DNA of 64,000 nucleotides from Hymenobacter qilianensis (GCF_014489555.1 NZ_CP060784.1:3844001-3908000), one strand, 5' to 3'; shown: positions 27,557-36,406, numbered from the stretch's first letter. A program made the numbers and translations. Notes: generated by a model from the sequence alone, not told the origin.

Positions 27557-28123
27557 TTAATTCTGATCAAAAAATCCGCAGTTTTCAGGACACCTCTCAT
27601 AGCTTACTCCCATTTTGTAGTCTGACTCAAACACACCGGGTGAAATCTCCTTGTTAATAGGTATCTCTTTACCTGTTTTGTCCACGCCAGTTATGATAAC
27701 TTTCAATTTGCCTTTTGGCCTGCCCTGGCTATCCTTCTCCTGGCTCCGATAAACACGAAGACCTCTCACCCTTTCGTCTGCTAAAAGCTTCACTATAAGA
27801 TCTCTACTAAAATAATTACTGGTAATATTTCCATCATATTTTTTTTTGTATCGCCTCACATCCGCAATAGCAGTATCACGGTCTCTCTTACTGGCTATTA
27901 ACGTACCAGCATCAGGATCAAATGGATCAGGCTCTAGGTTCAATGTTGAGTCAAGCTCTGCTGGTACCACCCCAGTTTCCATAGTCGTACTTGACGAATC
28001 TTGAGTTATAGAATTCTGAGAGGCTTGGTTTGCTTGTTGGGACTTATTCTCACACCCAAAAAGCCCCCCAGCACATACTATCAATAAGCAGCCAACCCAA
28101 CGCAGATTCGTACCTGTTTTCAT
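27557..28123 (-). CDS. lipoprotein with C-terminal CPENC motif (paralogue 1)
   Basis: 188 aa from MKTGTNLRW. Lipobox LFGC near residue 24, a Ser/Gln/Asn-rich spacer, then a region shared with the next gene: DTAIADVRRYKKKYDGNITSNYFSRDLIVKLL, VRGLRVYRS, LKVIITGVDKTGKEIPIN, GVSYERCPENCG. The two Cys of CPENC could form a disulfide or bind metal. Not a family I can name. Likely anchored in the outer membrane facing the periplasm. More AT-rich than the surrounding genes. Confidence 0.6.
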   Translation of the reverse strand: MKTGTNLRWVGCLLIVCAGGLFGCENKSQQANQASQNSITQDSSSTTMETGVVPAELDSTLNLEPDPFDPDAGTLIASKRDRDTAIADVRRYKKKYDGNITSNYFSRDLIVKLLADERVRGLRVYRSQEKDSQGRPKGKLKVIITGVDKTGKEIPINKEISPGVFESDYKMGVSYERCPENCGFFDQN

Positions 28124-28181
28124 AGAAGTCAAGATGCAGTGGAAAGTAAAATGATGGGTTATTTTCTTATCTGCGCGCTAC

Positions 28182-28718
28182 TTACTCATATAAAGTAGCG
28201 CCAATACAATTCTCCGGGCATTTGTCTTCCGTTATGCCAAACAGATATTTGCCCTGGCTTTTGAGGCCGGTTTGGTCTTCCAGATTTGTGGGAGTAACTA
28301 AGTCAGCGCCATCCTTATCCACGCCTATCACCACCATTCTCTCCTGCCCGGCACTATCGGCCAAGTACACGCGTATGCCTTCGCATTTGCCGCTGGATAT
28401 TAGGTCCTTGACTACCTGCTTGCTGAGGTAGCCATTATGCAGGCCCCCGGCCGAATGCGTTTGCCGGTATTTTTTGACCGATGCAATGGCACTCTCGTAG
28501 TCTGCCTTCGTCTTGGGCTTACGGCCGGGCTTGGGCTTTTTGGTCGGTTTTTGCTCTTCCGATTCTGCCTCAGAGCGAAGAACAGCCAGCTGGTACAGCG
28601 AAGCATCGGCACTGGCAGGCGGCGGCTGGCTACGGGAAGTCTGGTTGCATCCGGAAAGCGTTCCGCTGGCGACGAACAGTAAACAGCCCAGCCAATAGTG
28701 ATTAGAATGTGTAGGCAT
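28182..28718 (-). CDS. lipoprotein with C-terminal CPENC motif (paralogue 2)
   Basis: 178 aa from MPTHSNHYWLGC; the open frame further upstream is not convincing. Lipobox LSGC near 24, a basic linker (KPTKKPKPGRKPKTK), then the shared domain: YESAIASVKKYRQTHSAGGLHNGYLSKQVVKDLI, CEGIRVYLAD, MVVIGVDKDGADL, FGITEDKCPENC. Tandem with the gene above (59-bp gap), so the pair arose by duplication and probably forms one transcript. Function unknown. Confidence 0.6.
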   Translation of the reverse strand: MPTHSNHYWLGCLLFVASGTLSGCNQTSRSQPPPASADASLYQLAVLRSEAESEEQKPTKKPKPGRKPKTKADYESAIASVKKYRQTHSAGGLHNGYLSKQVVKDLISSGKCEGIRVYLADSAGQERMVVIGVDKDGADLVTPTNLEDQTGLKSQGKYLFGITEDKCPENCIGATLYE

Positions 28719-28775
28719 AGAACGGAGCGTAGGTGTGAGGTGAATCTCGGCGACGGAGTGCTGGTTTAAGCGACT

Positions 28776-28783
28776 TACATTTG
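28776..28783 (+). promoter_or_regulatory. possible -7 box TACATTTG upstream of the PAP2 gene
   Basis: Perfect TAnnTTTG match in the divergent gap between the CPENC lipoproteins and the PAP2 gene; about 150 nt from the PAP2 ATG, so the leader would be long. Confidence 0.3.
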
Positions 28784-28935
28784 AGTGGACTCGTAAGCTT
28801 CGATTAAGTGAGCTAAGCCCGTCTAATATCACTAAATTTTCTTTAAATAATATAGCATTGCCATTTACCTATGCTTCGCTGGTACCTGAAGCAGTTTCAT
28901 CCTTACCCGCCGCCGCAAATTCACTGTTTTCTTTG

Positions 28936-29763
28936 ATGCTGACTTTCACTCGCCGTTTCCCGTTGCACGCGCTTAGAGTCCGTGTGGCTGGGCTCGTATT
29001 GCTGCTGGGCACAGGCACGCCGGTATGCGCCCAAATTGCCCCCCAGACGCCCGCCGACACCCTTCGCAAGTATGAATCTCCGGCTGGGGTCACCAGTGCC
29101 AAACCCTGGTATCGGGGCAAGCTGGTGCGCGCCACCATTGTGCCGGCGGTGATGATTGGCTACGGCTTTTATACCCACAAGGGCGGAGGGTTTTATACCA
29201 ACGAGCAGGCCAACCGCGACATTCACAAGCTCTTTCCCACCTACCGCACTCGCCTCGACGACTACCTTCTGCTGGCTCCCTACGCTGAGCTGGGCCTCGT
29301 GGCGCTGGCCGGCGTGGAGTCGCGCAGCGACCGGATAAACACGCTGCTTGTCATGGTCAAAGCAGAGGCGATTATGCTCACGTCGGTATTTGCCCTGAAG
29401 CATATTACCCGTCGGCCCCGCCCCGATGGCTCCGACAATGAGGCCTTTCCCTCCGGCCACACGGCCCAGGCCTTTCTGGCCGCCAGCATCGTGCACACCG
29501 AGTTTCGCGATAAAAGCCAATGGTACGGCATTGGGGCGTATACTATTGCCACGGGCGTGGGCGCGCTGCGCATGATCAACACCAAGCACTGGCAAAGCGA
29601 CGTGGTGGCCGGCGCGGGCTTTGGCATTCTCTCCGCCCACCTGGCCTACCTGACCCACCGCAACCGCTGGGGACGGAAGCCCCGCCTGCCGGAAGGCATG
29701 ACCCTGACGCCTACCTTGTATGGAGGAGCTACGGGGCTGTGCTTTACCTGGCAGCCCCGCTAA
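28936..29763 (+). CDS. PAP2-family phosphatase
   Basis: 275 aa from the ATG at 28936, which starts a signal-like N-terminus ending GTPVCAQ. The three PAP2 signatures are present: KHITRRPRP (KxxxxxxRP), FPSGHTAQAF (PSGH) and RMINTKHWQSDVVAG (RxxxxxHxxxD). Probably dephosphorylates a lipid phosphate such as undecaprenyl diphosphate or lipid A on the periplasmic side. An upstream TTG-start reading to 28858 is unlikely. The codons for AQIAPQTP carry an AAATTGCCCCCCAG motif (C run 29039-29044). Near genes for a LAB_N protein and a polyprenol-type glycosyltransferase, a context of envelope lipid sugars. Confidence 0.9.
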   Translation: MLTFTRRFPLHALRVRVAGLVLLLGTGTPVCAQIAPQTPADTLRKYESPAGVTSAKPWYRGKLVRATIVPAVMIGYGFYTHKGGGFYTNEQANRDIHKLFPTYRTRLDDYLLLAPYAELGLVALAGVESRSDRINTLLVMVKAEAIMLTSVFALKHITRRPRPDGSDNEAFPSGHTAQAFLAASIVHTEFRDKSQWYGIGAYTIATGVGALRMINTKHWQSDVVAGAGFGILSAHLAYLTHRNRWGRKPRLPEGMTLTPTLYGGATGLCFTWQPR

Positions 29764-29770
29764 CCTTTCG

Positions 29771-29833
29771 GTAAATCAGGCACAAAAAAGCCCCCCACTT
29801 GAGTAGTGGGGGGCTTTTTTGTGCCTGATTTAC
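29771..29833. terminator. very long bidirectional terminator
   Basis: 29-bp perfectly complementary arms (29771-29799 and 29805-29833) with a five-base loop; the centre is AAAAAAGCCCCCCACT and its complement. Between the convergent PAP2 and LAB_N genes. Contains an inverted pair of the AGCCCCCC motif with full six-base runs. Confidence 0.93.
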
Positions 29834-29873
29834 GGACAGTAAATTATTCACTAGCACATAGCTGCATCACGTA

Positions 29874-30533
29874 TTACTTCTCAATCTCCTCTACGCGCAG
29901 CCCCTTGATTTCGCGGCGCAGCAGCACCACGTTGCGCGCGTACACCACAATGCCCGGCACGTTGCCCAGAATCAGCACATAATCCACGGGGCGGCGCAGC
30001 ACGGCGTAAGCCAGAATCAGGGCCGAACCGATGAGGCTGACGAGCCAGAAACCCAGCGGCAGCACCGACTCGCCCTTGCGCTCCGAGTACAGCCACTGGT
30101 ACACAAAGCGCAGCAGAAAGATGGTTTGCCCCACGGCTCCGAGCGCCAAAACGCCCCCCGGAATCCGGTTTTCGAGCATGGTTTTGAGGCTAAAAAACGA
30201 GGTGCCCGCCACAAACCAGCCGATAGCCGCTAGGGGAAACGTGTAAGCCCCTGCCCGAAAAGCGCCGTGCAGTTTGCTCCACTCACCCAGCAATTGCAGG
30301 TTGCGAATGTAGATGGCGTAGCTGATAAGCTGAGCCGCCAGAATAATCGGGTCGTGGCGAAGCATGCCGTAGAGAATCATCAGAAACGACGACACCAGGC
30401 TGATTTGCCAGAATAGCACCGGCACCAGCACCCGCTTGGCCCGCTCGCTCTGAATCCATTGCAGAATAATCCGGCTCGAAAACAACAGCTGGGCAATGAG
30501 CCCCACCCCGTACGCGACGACTTCGGTTTTCAT
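29874..30533 (-). CDS. lipid-A-disaccharide synthase N-terminal-domain (LAB_N) membrane protein
   Basis: 219 aa with two tandem LAB_N units: the first GLIAQLLFSSRIILQWIQSERAKRVLVP...FWQISLVSSFLMILYG (12-57), the second AVGQTIFLLRFVYQWLYSERKGESVLPLGFWLVSLIGSALILAYA (about 132-176). Each carries the R.(I/V).QW...SE signature. Such proteins form small integral-membrane bundles related to PQ-loop/MtN3 proteins and often sit beside polyprenol-phosphate glycosyltransferases. Here the downstream partner gene ends nine bases from its start, so the two are certainly co-transcribed. Confidence 0.85.
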   Translation of the reverse strand: MKTEVVAYGVGLIAQLLFSSRIILQWIQSERAKRVLVPVLFWQISLVSSFLMILYGMLRHDPIILAAQLISYAIYIRNLQLLGEWSKLHGAFRAGAYTFPLAAIGWFVAGTSFFSLKTMLENRIPGGVLALGAVGQTIFLLRFVYQWLYSERKGESVLPLGFWLVSLIGSALILAYAVLRRPVDYVLILGNVPGIVVYARNVVLLRREIKGLRVEEIEK

Positions 30534-30542
30534 GCTCTGGGG

Positions 30543-31322
30543 CTAGCCTTCGAGCGTGCGGCTGGCCTGAGCCTGCTCTTGGCGCTGCTCCTCCCCGATG
30601 GCATAATTCAGCCAGCGGCTCCGAATCCAGCGAAAGCCAAAGGTATCAACCAGGGGCTTCCAGGCGCGGTTCCAGAGGTTGTACTTGGCCGTGCCGGCGA
30701 AGCGCGGGAAGTGGCGCACGGGCAGCTGCTTTACTTTGCCGCCCTGCAATTGCACCAGCGCGCCCAGAAAGCGATGCATGCCATGAAACAACGGAATGCG
30801 TCGGGCATACTCGATTTTGATGATTTTCAGCGGGCAGCCCGTGTCCTGAATGCCGTCGTTAATGAGCGTACGCCGTACCGTGTTGGCCACCTTCGAGGAG
30901 AGCTTCTTGACCAGCGTATCCTGGCGCTTGGCCCGGATGCCGTTCACCATATCGTGCTCGGGCAAAAACTCGAAAAAGGTCAGAAAGTCGAGCGGCATGG
31001 TTTGAATGTCGCTGTCGATGTAGCCAATAAGCGTCGTGCGGCAGTGGTCGATTCCGGCTTTGATGGCCGTGCTCAAACCGCGGTTTTGGGCCAGACTAAT
31101 AAACTCATACTGGCTACCCGCGCGGCAAATATCGCGCAGCAGCGACAGGGAGTTATCCGTGGAGCCGTCGTTGACAAACAAAACGGTGGTCGTAACGGGC
31201 GTTTGGGCCAGAAATTTATCCATCTCCACCACAAACTGCGGCAGGCTTTCTTCCTCATTATAAACAGGAACAAGCACCGTAAGCGACTGGGTGGCAAGGT
31301 AAGCAGAAGGGGCAGCAGACAT
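30543..31322 (-). CDS. glycosyltransferase family 2, polyprenol-phosphate sugar transferase-like
   Basis: 259 aa from MSAAPSAYLA. GT-A motifs: LTVLVPVYNEEESLPQFV, VNDGSTDNSLSLL, LAQNRGLSTAIKAGIDH, GYIDSDIQTMPLDF (DxD-type), ending with IQDTGCPLKIIK and RHFPRFAGTAKYN, the pattern of DPM1/ArnC-like enzymes that load a sugar on polyprenyl phosphate. No C-terminal transmembrane pair; the LAB_N protein next door may supply the membrane partner. Confidence 0.88.
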   Translation of the reverse strand: MSAAPSAYLATQSLTVLVPVYNEEESLPQFVVEMDKFLAQTPVTTTVLFVNDGSTDNSLSLLRDICRAGSQYEFISLAQNRGLSTAIKAGIDHCRTTLIGYIDSDIQTMPLDFLTFFEFLPEHDMVNGIRAKRQDTLVKKLSSKVANTVRRTLINDGIQDTGCPLKIIKIEYARRIPLFHGMHRFLGALVQLQGGKVKQLPVRHFPRFAGTAKYNLWNRAWKPLVDTFGFRWIRSRWLNYAIGEEQRQEQAQASRTLEG

Positions 31323-31424
31323 AGAAATGCGGTAATGCGGCCGCAAGGTAAAAAGGATTTAGCGCCAGCAGCTTATTAGCAGGTACTGAACGCGAAAATG
31401 CCCCCAGAATACTCTTACTTTAAA

Positions 31425-31527
31425 AAGGCGGTCATGCAGCGCAGCGCGAAGCATCTCGCTCGCGGTCGTTGCCTAACTAAACAACGAAGCAAGCGAGATG
31501 CTTCGCGCTGCGCTGCATGACCGCCTT
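31425..31527. repeat. dispersed hairpin element (copy B)
   Basis: Perfect 36-bp arms: AAGGCGGTCATGCAGCGCAG... at 31425-31460 and complement at 31492-31527, loop of 31 bp. Between the glycosyltransferase and hisIE, just after the his operon. Ends share GGTCATGCAG and GAAGCATCTCGC with the other copies. Confidence 0.92.
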
Positions 31528-31562
31528 ATTTTGGAAGCCTACTTCTCATTAAATGTAAAGCC

Positions 31563-32207
31563 CTACTCCCGGCGCACACCCGCCGAAATCGTGCTGTGCC
31601 GCTCGCGCAGCACGGCTACTACATCGTCCAGCGTCAGGTTGGAAGCGGCCAATAGCACCAGCAGATGATAGAGTAAGTCGGCGGCTTCGCCTTTTAAGCC
31701 TTCAAAATTGCCCCCCACGGCGTCGATTACTGTTTCTACGGCTTCCTCACCTACTTTCTGGGCGATTTTGGGCATGCCTTTGCGAAAAAGTGAGGCCGTG
31801 TACGACTTCGGATCTTCATCGGGGATGTCGCGGCGGCGCTGCACGAGGCGCTCCAGCTCGGCCAGAAACCCGACCGGGGCGGCGGGAATAGCCGTTTGAT
31901 CGGGTTGCTCGAAGCAGCTGACGGTGCCGCGGTGGCAGGTGGGGCCGTCGGGCCGGGCGCGGATGAGCACCGCGTCGCCGTCGCAGTCGGGGTGCAGACT
32001 TACTACTGTCAGGAAGTTGCCGGAGATTTCGCCCTTGGTCCAGAGGCGGTTTTTGGAGCGGGAGAAGAACGTCACGCGGCCTTCCTGCTGAGTTTTGGCT
32101 AGTGCTTCCTGATTCACGTAGCCCAGCATTAGCACCTGGCCCGTCTGGTCGTCCTGCACCACGGCGGGAATTAACCCATCGGGCATTTTATCGAAATCGA
32201 ATGTCAT
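31563..32207 (-). CDS. hisIE: bifunctional phosphoribosyl-AMP cyclohydrolase / phosphoribosyl-ATP pyrophosphatase
   Basis: Steps 2 and 3 of histidine synthesis. The HisI half (1 to about 105) shows MLGYVNQEALAKT, FFSRSKNRLWTKGEISGN and zinc/catalytic residues in HPDCDGDAVLI and GPTCHRGTVSCF. The HisE half (about 115-214) shows LAELERLVQRRRDIPDEDPKSYTASLF and KVGEEAVETVIDA. 214 aa, intact. Last gene of the minus-strand his operon; its ATG overlaps the stop of the lipoprotein gene upstream by four bases, so translation is coupled. Confidence 0.96.
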   Translation of the reverse strand: MTFDFDKMPDGLIPAVVQDDQTGQVLMLGYVNQEALAKTQQEGRVTFFSRSKNRLWTKGEISGNFLTVVSLHPDCDGDAVLIRARPDGPTCHRGTVSCFEQPDQTAIPAAPVGFLAELERLVQRRRDIPDEDPKSYTASLFRKGMPKIAQKVGEEAVETVIDAVGGNFEGLKGEAADLLYHLLVLLAASNLTLDDVVAVLRERHSTISAGVRRE

Positions 32208-32650
32208 GGATTAATACCGAGTAGGGAAATAAGCTCTTTGTCAACTTGCACTGCTTCTCCTTTATAGTAGCTATTGAATTTGCCAATACAAAGCGTGTCA
32301 CTAGTTTGGTTGTTATAGAACAAAATGGCTTTTGCACGAATATCTACTTCGTTGTTTTGCGTGTGTGGCTGAAGACTTCGTAAGTATTTGTCAATGGCCG
32401 TAAGCTTCTCTTTGTCAATTATTGAAAATGGTCTGGCCGAAGGGAACTGCTTCTCATATCCTGCGCAGGGTATGGCAATAAATGAACGAATATCAAAAGA
32501 GACCGAAGAGCCCTCCACTCGTGTCAATTCCTTTCCATTCACATTAGAATTAGATTCAGGTTGCCTAGAGTTTATTGCCCCCGAGGAACGACCATCTGGT
32601 GTATTACATGCGCCTAGAATCAGCAAGCAGACAGTCCTTAACCATTTCAT
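32204..32650 (-). CDS. orphan lipoprotein inserted in the his operon
   Basis: 148 aa. N-terminus MKWLRTVCLLILGAC ends in the lipobox LGAC (Cys15); a Ser/Asn-rich spacer follows, then an unrecognised domain (IRSFIAIPCAGYEKQF, KLTAIDKYLRSLQP, KAILFYNNQTSDTLCIGKFNSYYKG). Clearly more AT-rich than hisF and hisIE on either side, which suggests later insertion. It starts 29 bp after hisF and overlaps hisIE by four bases (ATGA). A secreted lipoprotein has no obvious role in histidine synthesis; it may simply ride on the operon. Confidence 0.65.
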   Translation of the reverse strand: MKWLRTVCLLILGACNTPDGRSSGAINSRQPESNSNVNGKELTRVEGSSVSFDIRSFIAIPCAGYEKQFPSARPFSIIDKEKLTAIDKYLRSLQPHTQNNEVDIRAKAILFYNNQTSDTLCIGKFNSYYKGEAVQVDKELISLLGINP

Positions 32651-32679
32651 TCCTTCTCGACTTTAGCTATACCAATGCA

Positions 32680-33438
32680 CTACAGTCGCACCGGAATCCC
32701 ATCCTGGCGCAAGTGTTCTTTTAGCTCCCGAATACCGATTTCGCCGAAGTGAAAGATGCTGGCGGCGAGGCCCGCATCAGCCTGGGCATTCTGGAATACC
32801 TCCGTGAAATGCTGCTTGCTGCCCGCGCCGCCCGAAGCCACCACGGGCACGGATACGGCCCGGCTTACGGCCCCGGTGATATCCAGCGCAAATCCGTCCT
32901 TGGTGCCGTCGTTGCTCATGCTAGTGAGCAGGATTTCGCCCGCGCCACGCTCAGCGGCTTCCCGACACCACTGCACGGCGTCGCGGCCGGTGTTGTGCGT
33001 GCCCGCGCGAGTATAAATCTGCCAGCCTTCGGGCTCGTGAAAGCGGGCGTCGGCGGCCACTACGATGCACTGGGAACCGAAGCGGCGGGCCAGCTCGTCG
33101 ATCAGCTCGGGGCGATGCAGGGCGGCGGAGTTGATGCTGACTTTATCGGCCCCGTTCATGAGTAAAGCTTCCACGTCGGCCACGGTACCGATGCCGCCGC
33201 CCACGGTGAAGGGAATGTCCAGCTCGCGGGCCACGTCGCGCACCAGGGCTACCAGGGTAGCGCGCTTCTGGTTGGTGGCCGTGATGTCGAGAAACACCAG
33301 CTCGTCGGCGCCTTCGCGGGCGTAGCGGGAGGCCAGGGCCACCGGGTCGCCGGCGTCGCGCAGGCCCTCGAAGCGCACGCCCTTTACGGTGCGGCCGTCT
33401 TTTACATCGAGGCAGGGAATAATACGTTTGGTAAGCAT
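32680..33438 (-). CDS. hisF: imidazole glycerol phosphate synthase, cyclase subunit
   Basis: 252-aa TIM barrel that forms IGP and AICAR with HisH. LTKRIIPCLDVKDGRTVKGVRF carries the catalytic Asp11 region, LVFLDITAT strand 2, FTVGGGIGTVADVEALL the phosphate site, and EILLTSMSNDGTKDGFALDI the second catalytic Asp region. Normal length, intact. Between hisA and the inserted lipoprotein. Confidence 0.97.
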   Translation of the reverse strand: MLTKRIIPCLDVKDGRTVKGVRFEGLRDAGDPVALASRYAREGADELVFLDITATNQKRATLVALVRDVARELDIPFTVGGGIGTVADVEALLMNGADKVSINSAALHRPELIDELARRFGSQCIVVAADARFHEPEGWQIYTRAGTHNTGRDAVQWCREAAERGAGEILLTSMSNDGTKDGFALDITGAVSRAVSVPVVASGGAGSKQHFTEVFQNAQADAGLAASIFHFGEIGIRELKEHLRQDGIPVRL

Positions 33439-33465
33439 TGGGGGCTTTTTTATGTATGAGTTAGC

Positions 33466-34182
33466 TTATAGCAAAGCTTGCAGCTGCTCCAGCGTGATGG
33501 TGCCTTCGTACAACGCCTTGCCGATAATAGCGCCGTGCATGCCAATGGCGGCCAGCGCCTCCACGTCCTGCATGGTCGTTACGCCGCCGCTGGCCACAAG
33601 CTGGGCCTGCGGATATTGCTCCCGCAGCTCCTGATACATGGGCAGCGAGGGGCCTTGCAGCTTGCCGTCCTTACTCACATCAGTGCAGATGAAAGTAGTA
33701 GCGCCGGCCTCCAGGTACTCCCCAATAAACGCGCTCAGCGTCCATTCCGACTGGTCGGCCCAGGCATTGATGGCAATATGGTTGTGGCGAAAATCGGCCC
33801 CCACGATAATCTTATCGGCCCCAAACGTGGTCAGCCAGTGCTGCACCACGCCCGGCTCGCGGACGGCAATGCTGCCGGCCGTAATCTGCGCCGCGCCCGC
33901 ATCAAAGGCCTGCCTGACCGACTGCTCGCTTTGCAGCCCGCCCCCAAAATCGATGTGTAGCTGGGTGTGGCGGGCGATTTTCTCCAGCACCGGCAGATTG
34001 ACCGGATGCCGCGCCCGCGCCCCGTCCAAGTCTACCAGATGCAGCCGCCGCACGCCCTGCTGCTCAAAGCGCTGGGCTACAGCCACCGGATCGGCGTCGT
34101 AGGTGGTTTGCTGGGCGAAGTCGCCTTCCGTAAGGCGGACGCACTGCCCGTTGATGAGGTCGATGGCGGGGATGATGTTCAT
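33466..34182 (-). CDS. hisA: 1-(5-phosphoribosyl)-5-[(5-phosphoribosylamino)methylideneamino]imidazole-4-carboxamide isomerase
   Basis: 238-aa TIM barrel for the Amadori isomerisation of ProFAR to PRFAR. NIIPAIDLINGQCVRLTEGDF holds the catalytic Asp8, LHLVDLDGA strand 2, HIDFGGGLQSEQSV phosphate binding, and TFICTDVSKDGKLQGPSLPMY the second catalytic Asp. Intact. 27 bp upstream of hisF. Confidence 0.97.
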   Translation of the reverse strand: MNIIPAIDLINGQCVRLTEGDFAQQTTYDADPVAVAQRFEQQGVRRLHLVDLDGARARHPVNLPVLEKIARHTQLHIDFGGGLQSEQSVRQAFDAGAAQITAGSIAVREPGVVQHWLTTFGADKIIVGADFRHNHIAINAWADQSEWTLSAFIGEYLEAGATTFICTDVSKDGKLQGPSLPMYQELREQYPQAQLVASGGVTTMQDVEALAAIGMHGAIIGKALYEGTITLEQLQALL

Positions 34183-34227
34183 TTGGCAAATGGGAATGCT
34201 AAGTTTACACTTAGGGTTTCGTCGGAT

Positions 34228-34341
34228 TGTCGTAGCGCGAACTTGTAGTTCGCCTTTCGTTGCACACCTACACTGGGGGGCATTTTTAGAAACATTTGCT
34301 TATTCATTGCAACGAAACGCGAACTACAAGTTCGCGCTACT
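34228..34341. repeat. inverted-repeat element, GTAGCGCGAACTTGTAGTTCG type
   Basis: 21-bp perfect arms at 34232-34252 and 34320-34340, with a nested second pair (TTTCGTTGCA at 34255-34264 and TGCAACGAAA at 34307-34316). In the hisH-hisA gap. Each arm is itself nearly palindromic (CGAACTTGTAGTTCG). The loop holds a CTGGGGGGCATTTT motif copy (34275-34280). Not related in sequence to the GTCATGCAG elements. Confidence 0.85.
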
Positions 34342-34365
34342 ATCGCGCTAAGCACAAGCTCAACG

Positions 34366-34953
34366 TTAGAGCTTGAGAAAGTTCTCCAGAATCCGCGTGC
34401 CTACCGGGCCGCTTTTTTCGGTGTGAAATTGTACGGCGTAGAAGTTCTTGTGCTGTACGGCCGCGCTGAAGGGTGCAGGATATTCCGCTTCGGCAATCGT
34501 ATAGTCACCGACCGGCGCGTAATAGCTATGCACGAAGTATACGTAGTCTTCCGCGCCAAGGCCTTCAAACAGTGGAGAGCGCAACCGCTGCAACGTGTTC
34601 CAACCCATGTGCGGCACTTTGTACTCCGGCAGCTTTGGGAAGCGTTTTACCTCAAAAGGTAATATACCCAGCATGGTCGCGTCGTTCTCTTCGCTGTGTG
34701 TGCCCAGCAGCTGCATACCCAAACATACCCCCAGAAAAGGTTGGGTAATCGTGGGCAGTACTTTATCCAATCCCTGCGCCCGTAGCTCGCGCATAGCCGA
34801 GGCCGCTTCACCCTCGCCGGGGAAGATCACCTTGTCGGCCCGCCGTATTACTTCCGGGTCGGCAGTGAGAGTTGGTTGGCATCCCAAGCGTTCCAGCGCA
34901 AACAGCACTGACTGCACATTGCCGCCTTTATAATCTATGACTGCTATTTCCAT
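34366..34953 (-). CDS. hisH: imidazole glycerol phosphate synthase, glutaminase subunit
   Basis: 195-aa class I glutamine amidotransferase feeding ammonia to HisF. Nucleophile in GVCLGMQLLGTHSEE, oxyanion-region GEGEAASAMRELR, and the His-Glu pair in AVQFHTEKSGPVG. IDYKGGNVQSV at the N-terminus is typical. Intact. Separated from hisA by the inverted-repeat element. Confidence 0.97.
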   Translation of the reverse strand: MEIAVIDYKGGNVQSVLFALERLGCQPTLTADPEVIRRADKVIFPGEGEAASAMRELRAQGLDKVLPTITQPFLGVCLGMQLLGTHSEENDATMLGILPFEVKRFPKLPEYKVPHMGWNTLQRLRSPLFEGLGAEDYVYFVHSYYAPVGDYTIAEAEYPAPFSAAVQHKNFYAVQFHTEKSGPVGTRILENFLKL

Positions 34954-35046
34954 TTGATACTTATTATTTACTCATTTGTTTAAACATTTGAGTAATTATC
35001 AATAACCCATATCATGCGGGCCACGTCTGCCCAAGGCCATCAGAAC

Positions 35047-35160
35047 GGTGTAAAAACGCGTATTCGCGTCTCATCATTGAACGACTGGCAGCGCGCCATT
35101 TGCATAATTAACCTAAATAACGACCGCGACGGTTAGACGCGAGTACGCGTCTCTACGATG
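35047..35160. repeat. degenerate inverted repeat, AGACGCGAATACGCGT type
   Basis: AACGCGTATTCGCGTCT (35055-35071) is nearly complementary to AGACGCGAGTACGCGT (35135-35150), one mismatch. Lies between hisB and hisH. A related degenerate copy with TTGAACGA(T/C)TGG and GCGTCTC is near 42004-42090. Short AAATGAGTAA/AAATGGGTAA palindromes flank it. Confidence 0.6.
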
Positions 35161-35210
35161 ATCTGATGAACTTAGGAATATTATCCAAATGTTAAAACAA
35201 ATGGGTAATC

Positions 35211-36316
35211 TTACAAAACCCCTTTGGTACTGGGTATCTCCATCTTAGATGCATCACGCACTAAGGCCATCTTCATAGCTTTGGCTACAGCCTTAAAAAT
35301 GGATTCGATTTTATGGTGTTCGTTGTCGCCGGCGCACTGAATATTGAGGTTGCAGCGGGCACCATCGGAGAAGCTTTTGAAGAAGTGATAGAACATCTCG
35401 GTTGGCATATCGCCTACCCGCTCCCGCTTAAACTCCGCCTCCCACACCAGCCACGGACGACCCGAAAAGTCTATAGCAGCTTGTGCTAACGCGTCGTCCA
35501 TGGGTAGTAAAAAACCGTAGCGGGCCAGGCCGCGCTTGTCGCCGAGAGCTTGGGCGAATGCTTCGCCGAGCGCCAAGGCAGTGTCCTCGATGGTGTGGTG
35601 CTCATCGATGTGCAGGTCGCCTTGTACCTCGATTTTCATATCGACGCCCGAGTGTTTGCTGAGCTGGTCGAGCATGTGGTCGAAGAAACCCAGGCCGGTG
35701 TGCATGCTGGGACGGCCCTGCCCGTCGAGGTTTAGCTCGACGCGAATTTTGGTTTCGTTCGTGTCGCGCTGCACGAGGGCCGTGCGGGCCGGCAGGCGGA
35801 GGAAGCGGTAGATCTCGTCCCAGCTTTGGGTGGTGAGGGCGGCGCGCTCATCGGCCTCCGCACGGAGCAGTATGGATTGGCAGCCGAGGTTCTGGGCCAG
35901 CTCTACATCAGTGAGGCGGTCGCCAATGACGAAAGAGTTTTGCAGGTCGTAACCACTTTCGTTTCCCAGATATTGGGAAAGCATGCCAACGCCGGGTTTG
36001 CGGGTAGGCAGATTTTCGTGGGGAAGCTGCGGTCGACGTGCTCGCGGGCAAACTCCACTCCTTCTCCCCGCAGAATATCGAGCATCAGGTTGTGGGCCGG
36101 CCAGAATGTTTCTTCAGGAAAACTGGTGGTGCCGAGGCCATCCTGGTTGCTGACCAGCACCAGCTCGTAATCCAGCTCGCGGGCAATGCGGGCCAGGTTG
36201 CTGATAGAGCCGGGCAGAAACTGAAACTTATCTGGCGTCAGCGCATCAATCTGCTGACTCGGCTGCGGCTCGATGAGGATGGTGCCGTCGCGGTCGATAA
36301 AAAGAACTTTTTTCAT
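35211..36316 (-). CDS. hisB: bifunctional histidinol-phosphatase / imidazoleglycerol-phosphate dehydratase; one frameshift as read
   Basis: N-terminal HAD phosphatase: KKVLFIDRDGTILIEP with the nucleophile Asp and acid Asp, VLVSNQDGLGT, and GDRLTDVELAQNLG. C-terminal IGPD: MHTGLGFFDHMLDQLSKHSG, IDEHHTIEDTALALGEA and the late HHKIES, the metal-binding His clusters. The two halves are in different frames; one extra base in the run of four G at 36020-36023 gives FPHENLPTRKPGVGML and a 368-aa protein. Catalyses the dehydratase step and the phosphatase step of the pathway. Confidence 0.95.
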
Positions 36317-36406
36317 GAGTTGTAAAATAGCACCAAGCTTTGGCGGTGTTCCCCGTGAGATGATGCCTCGATACAGGGAGCAAAAAGCCCCCAATGGATA
36401 TTTACT

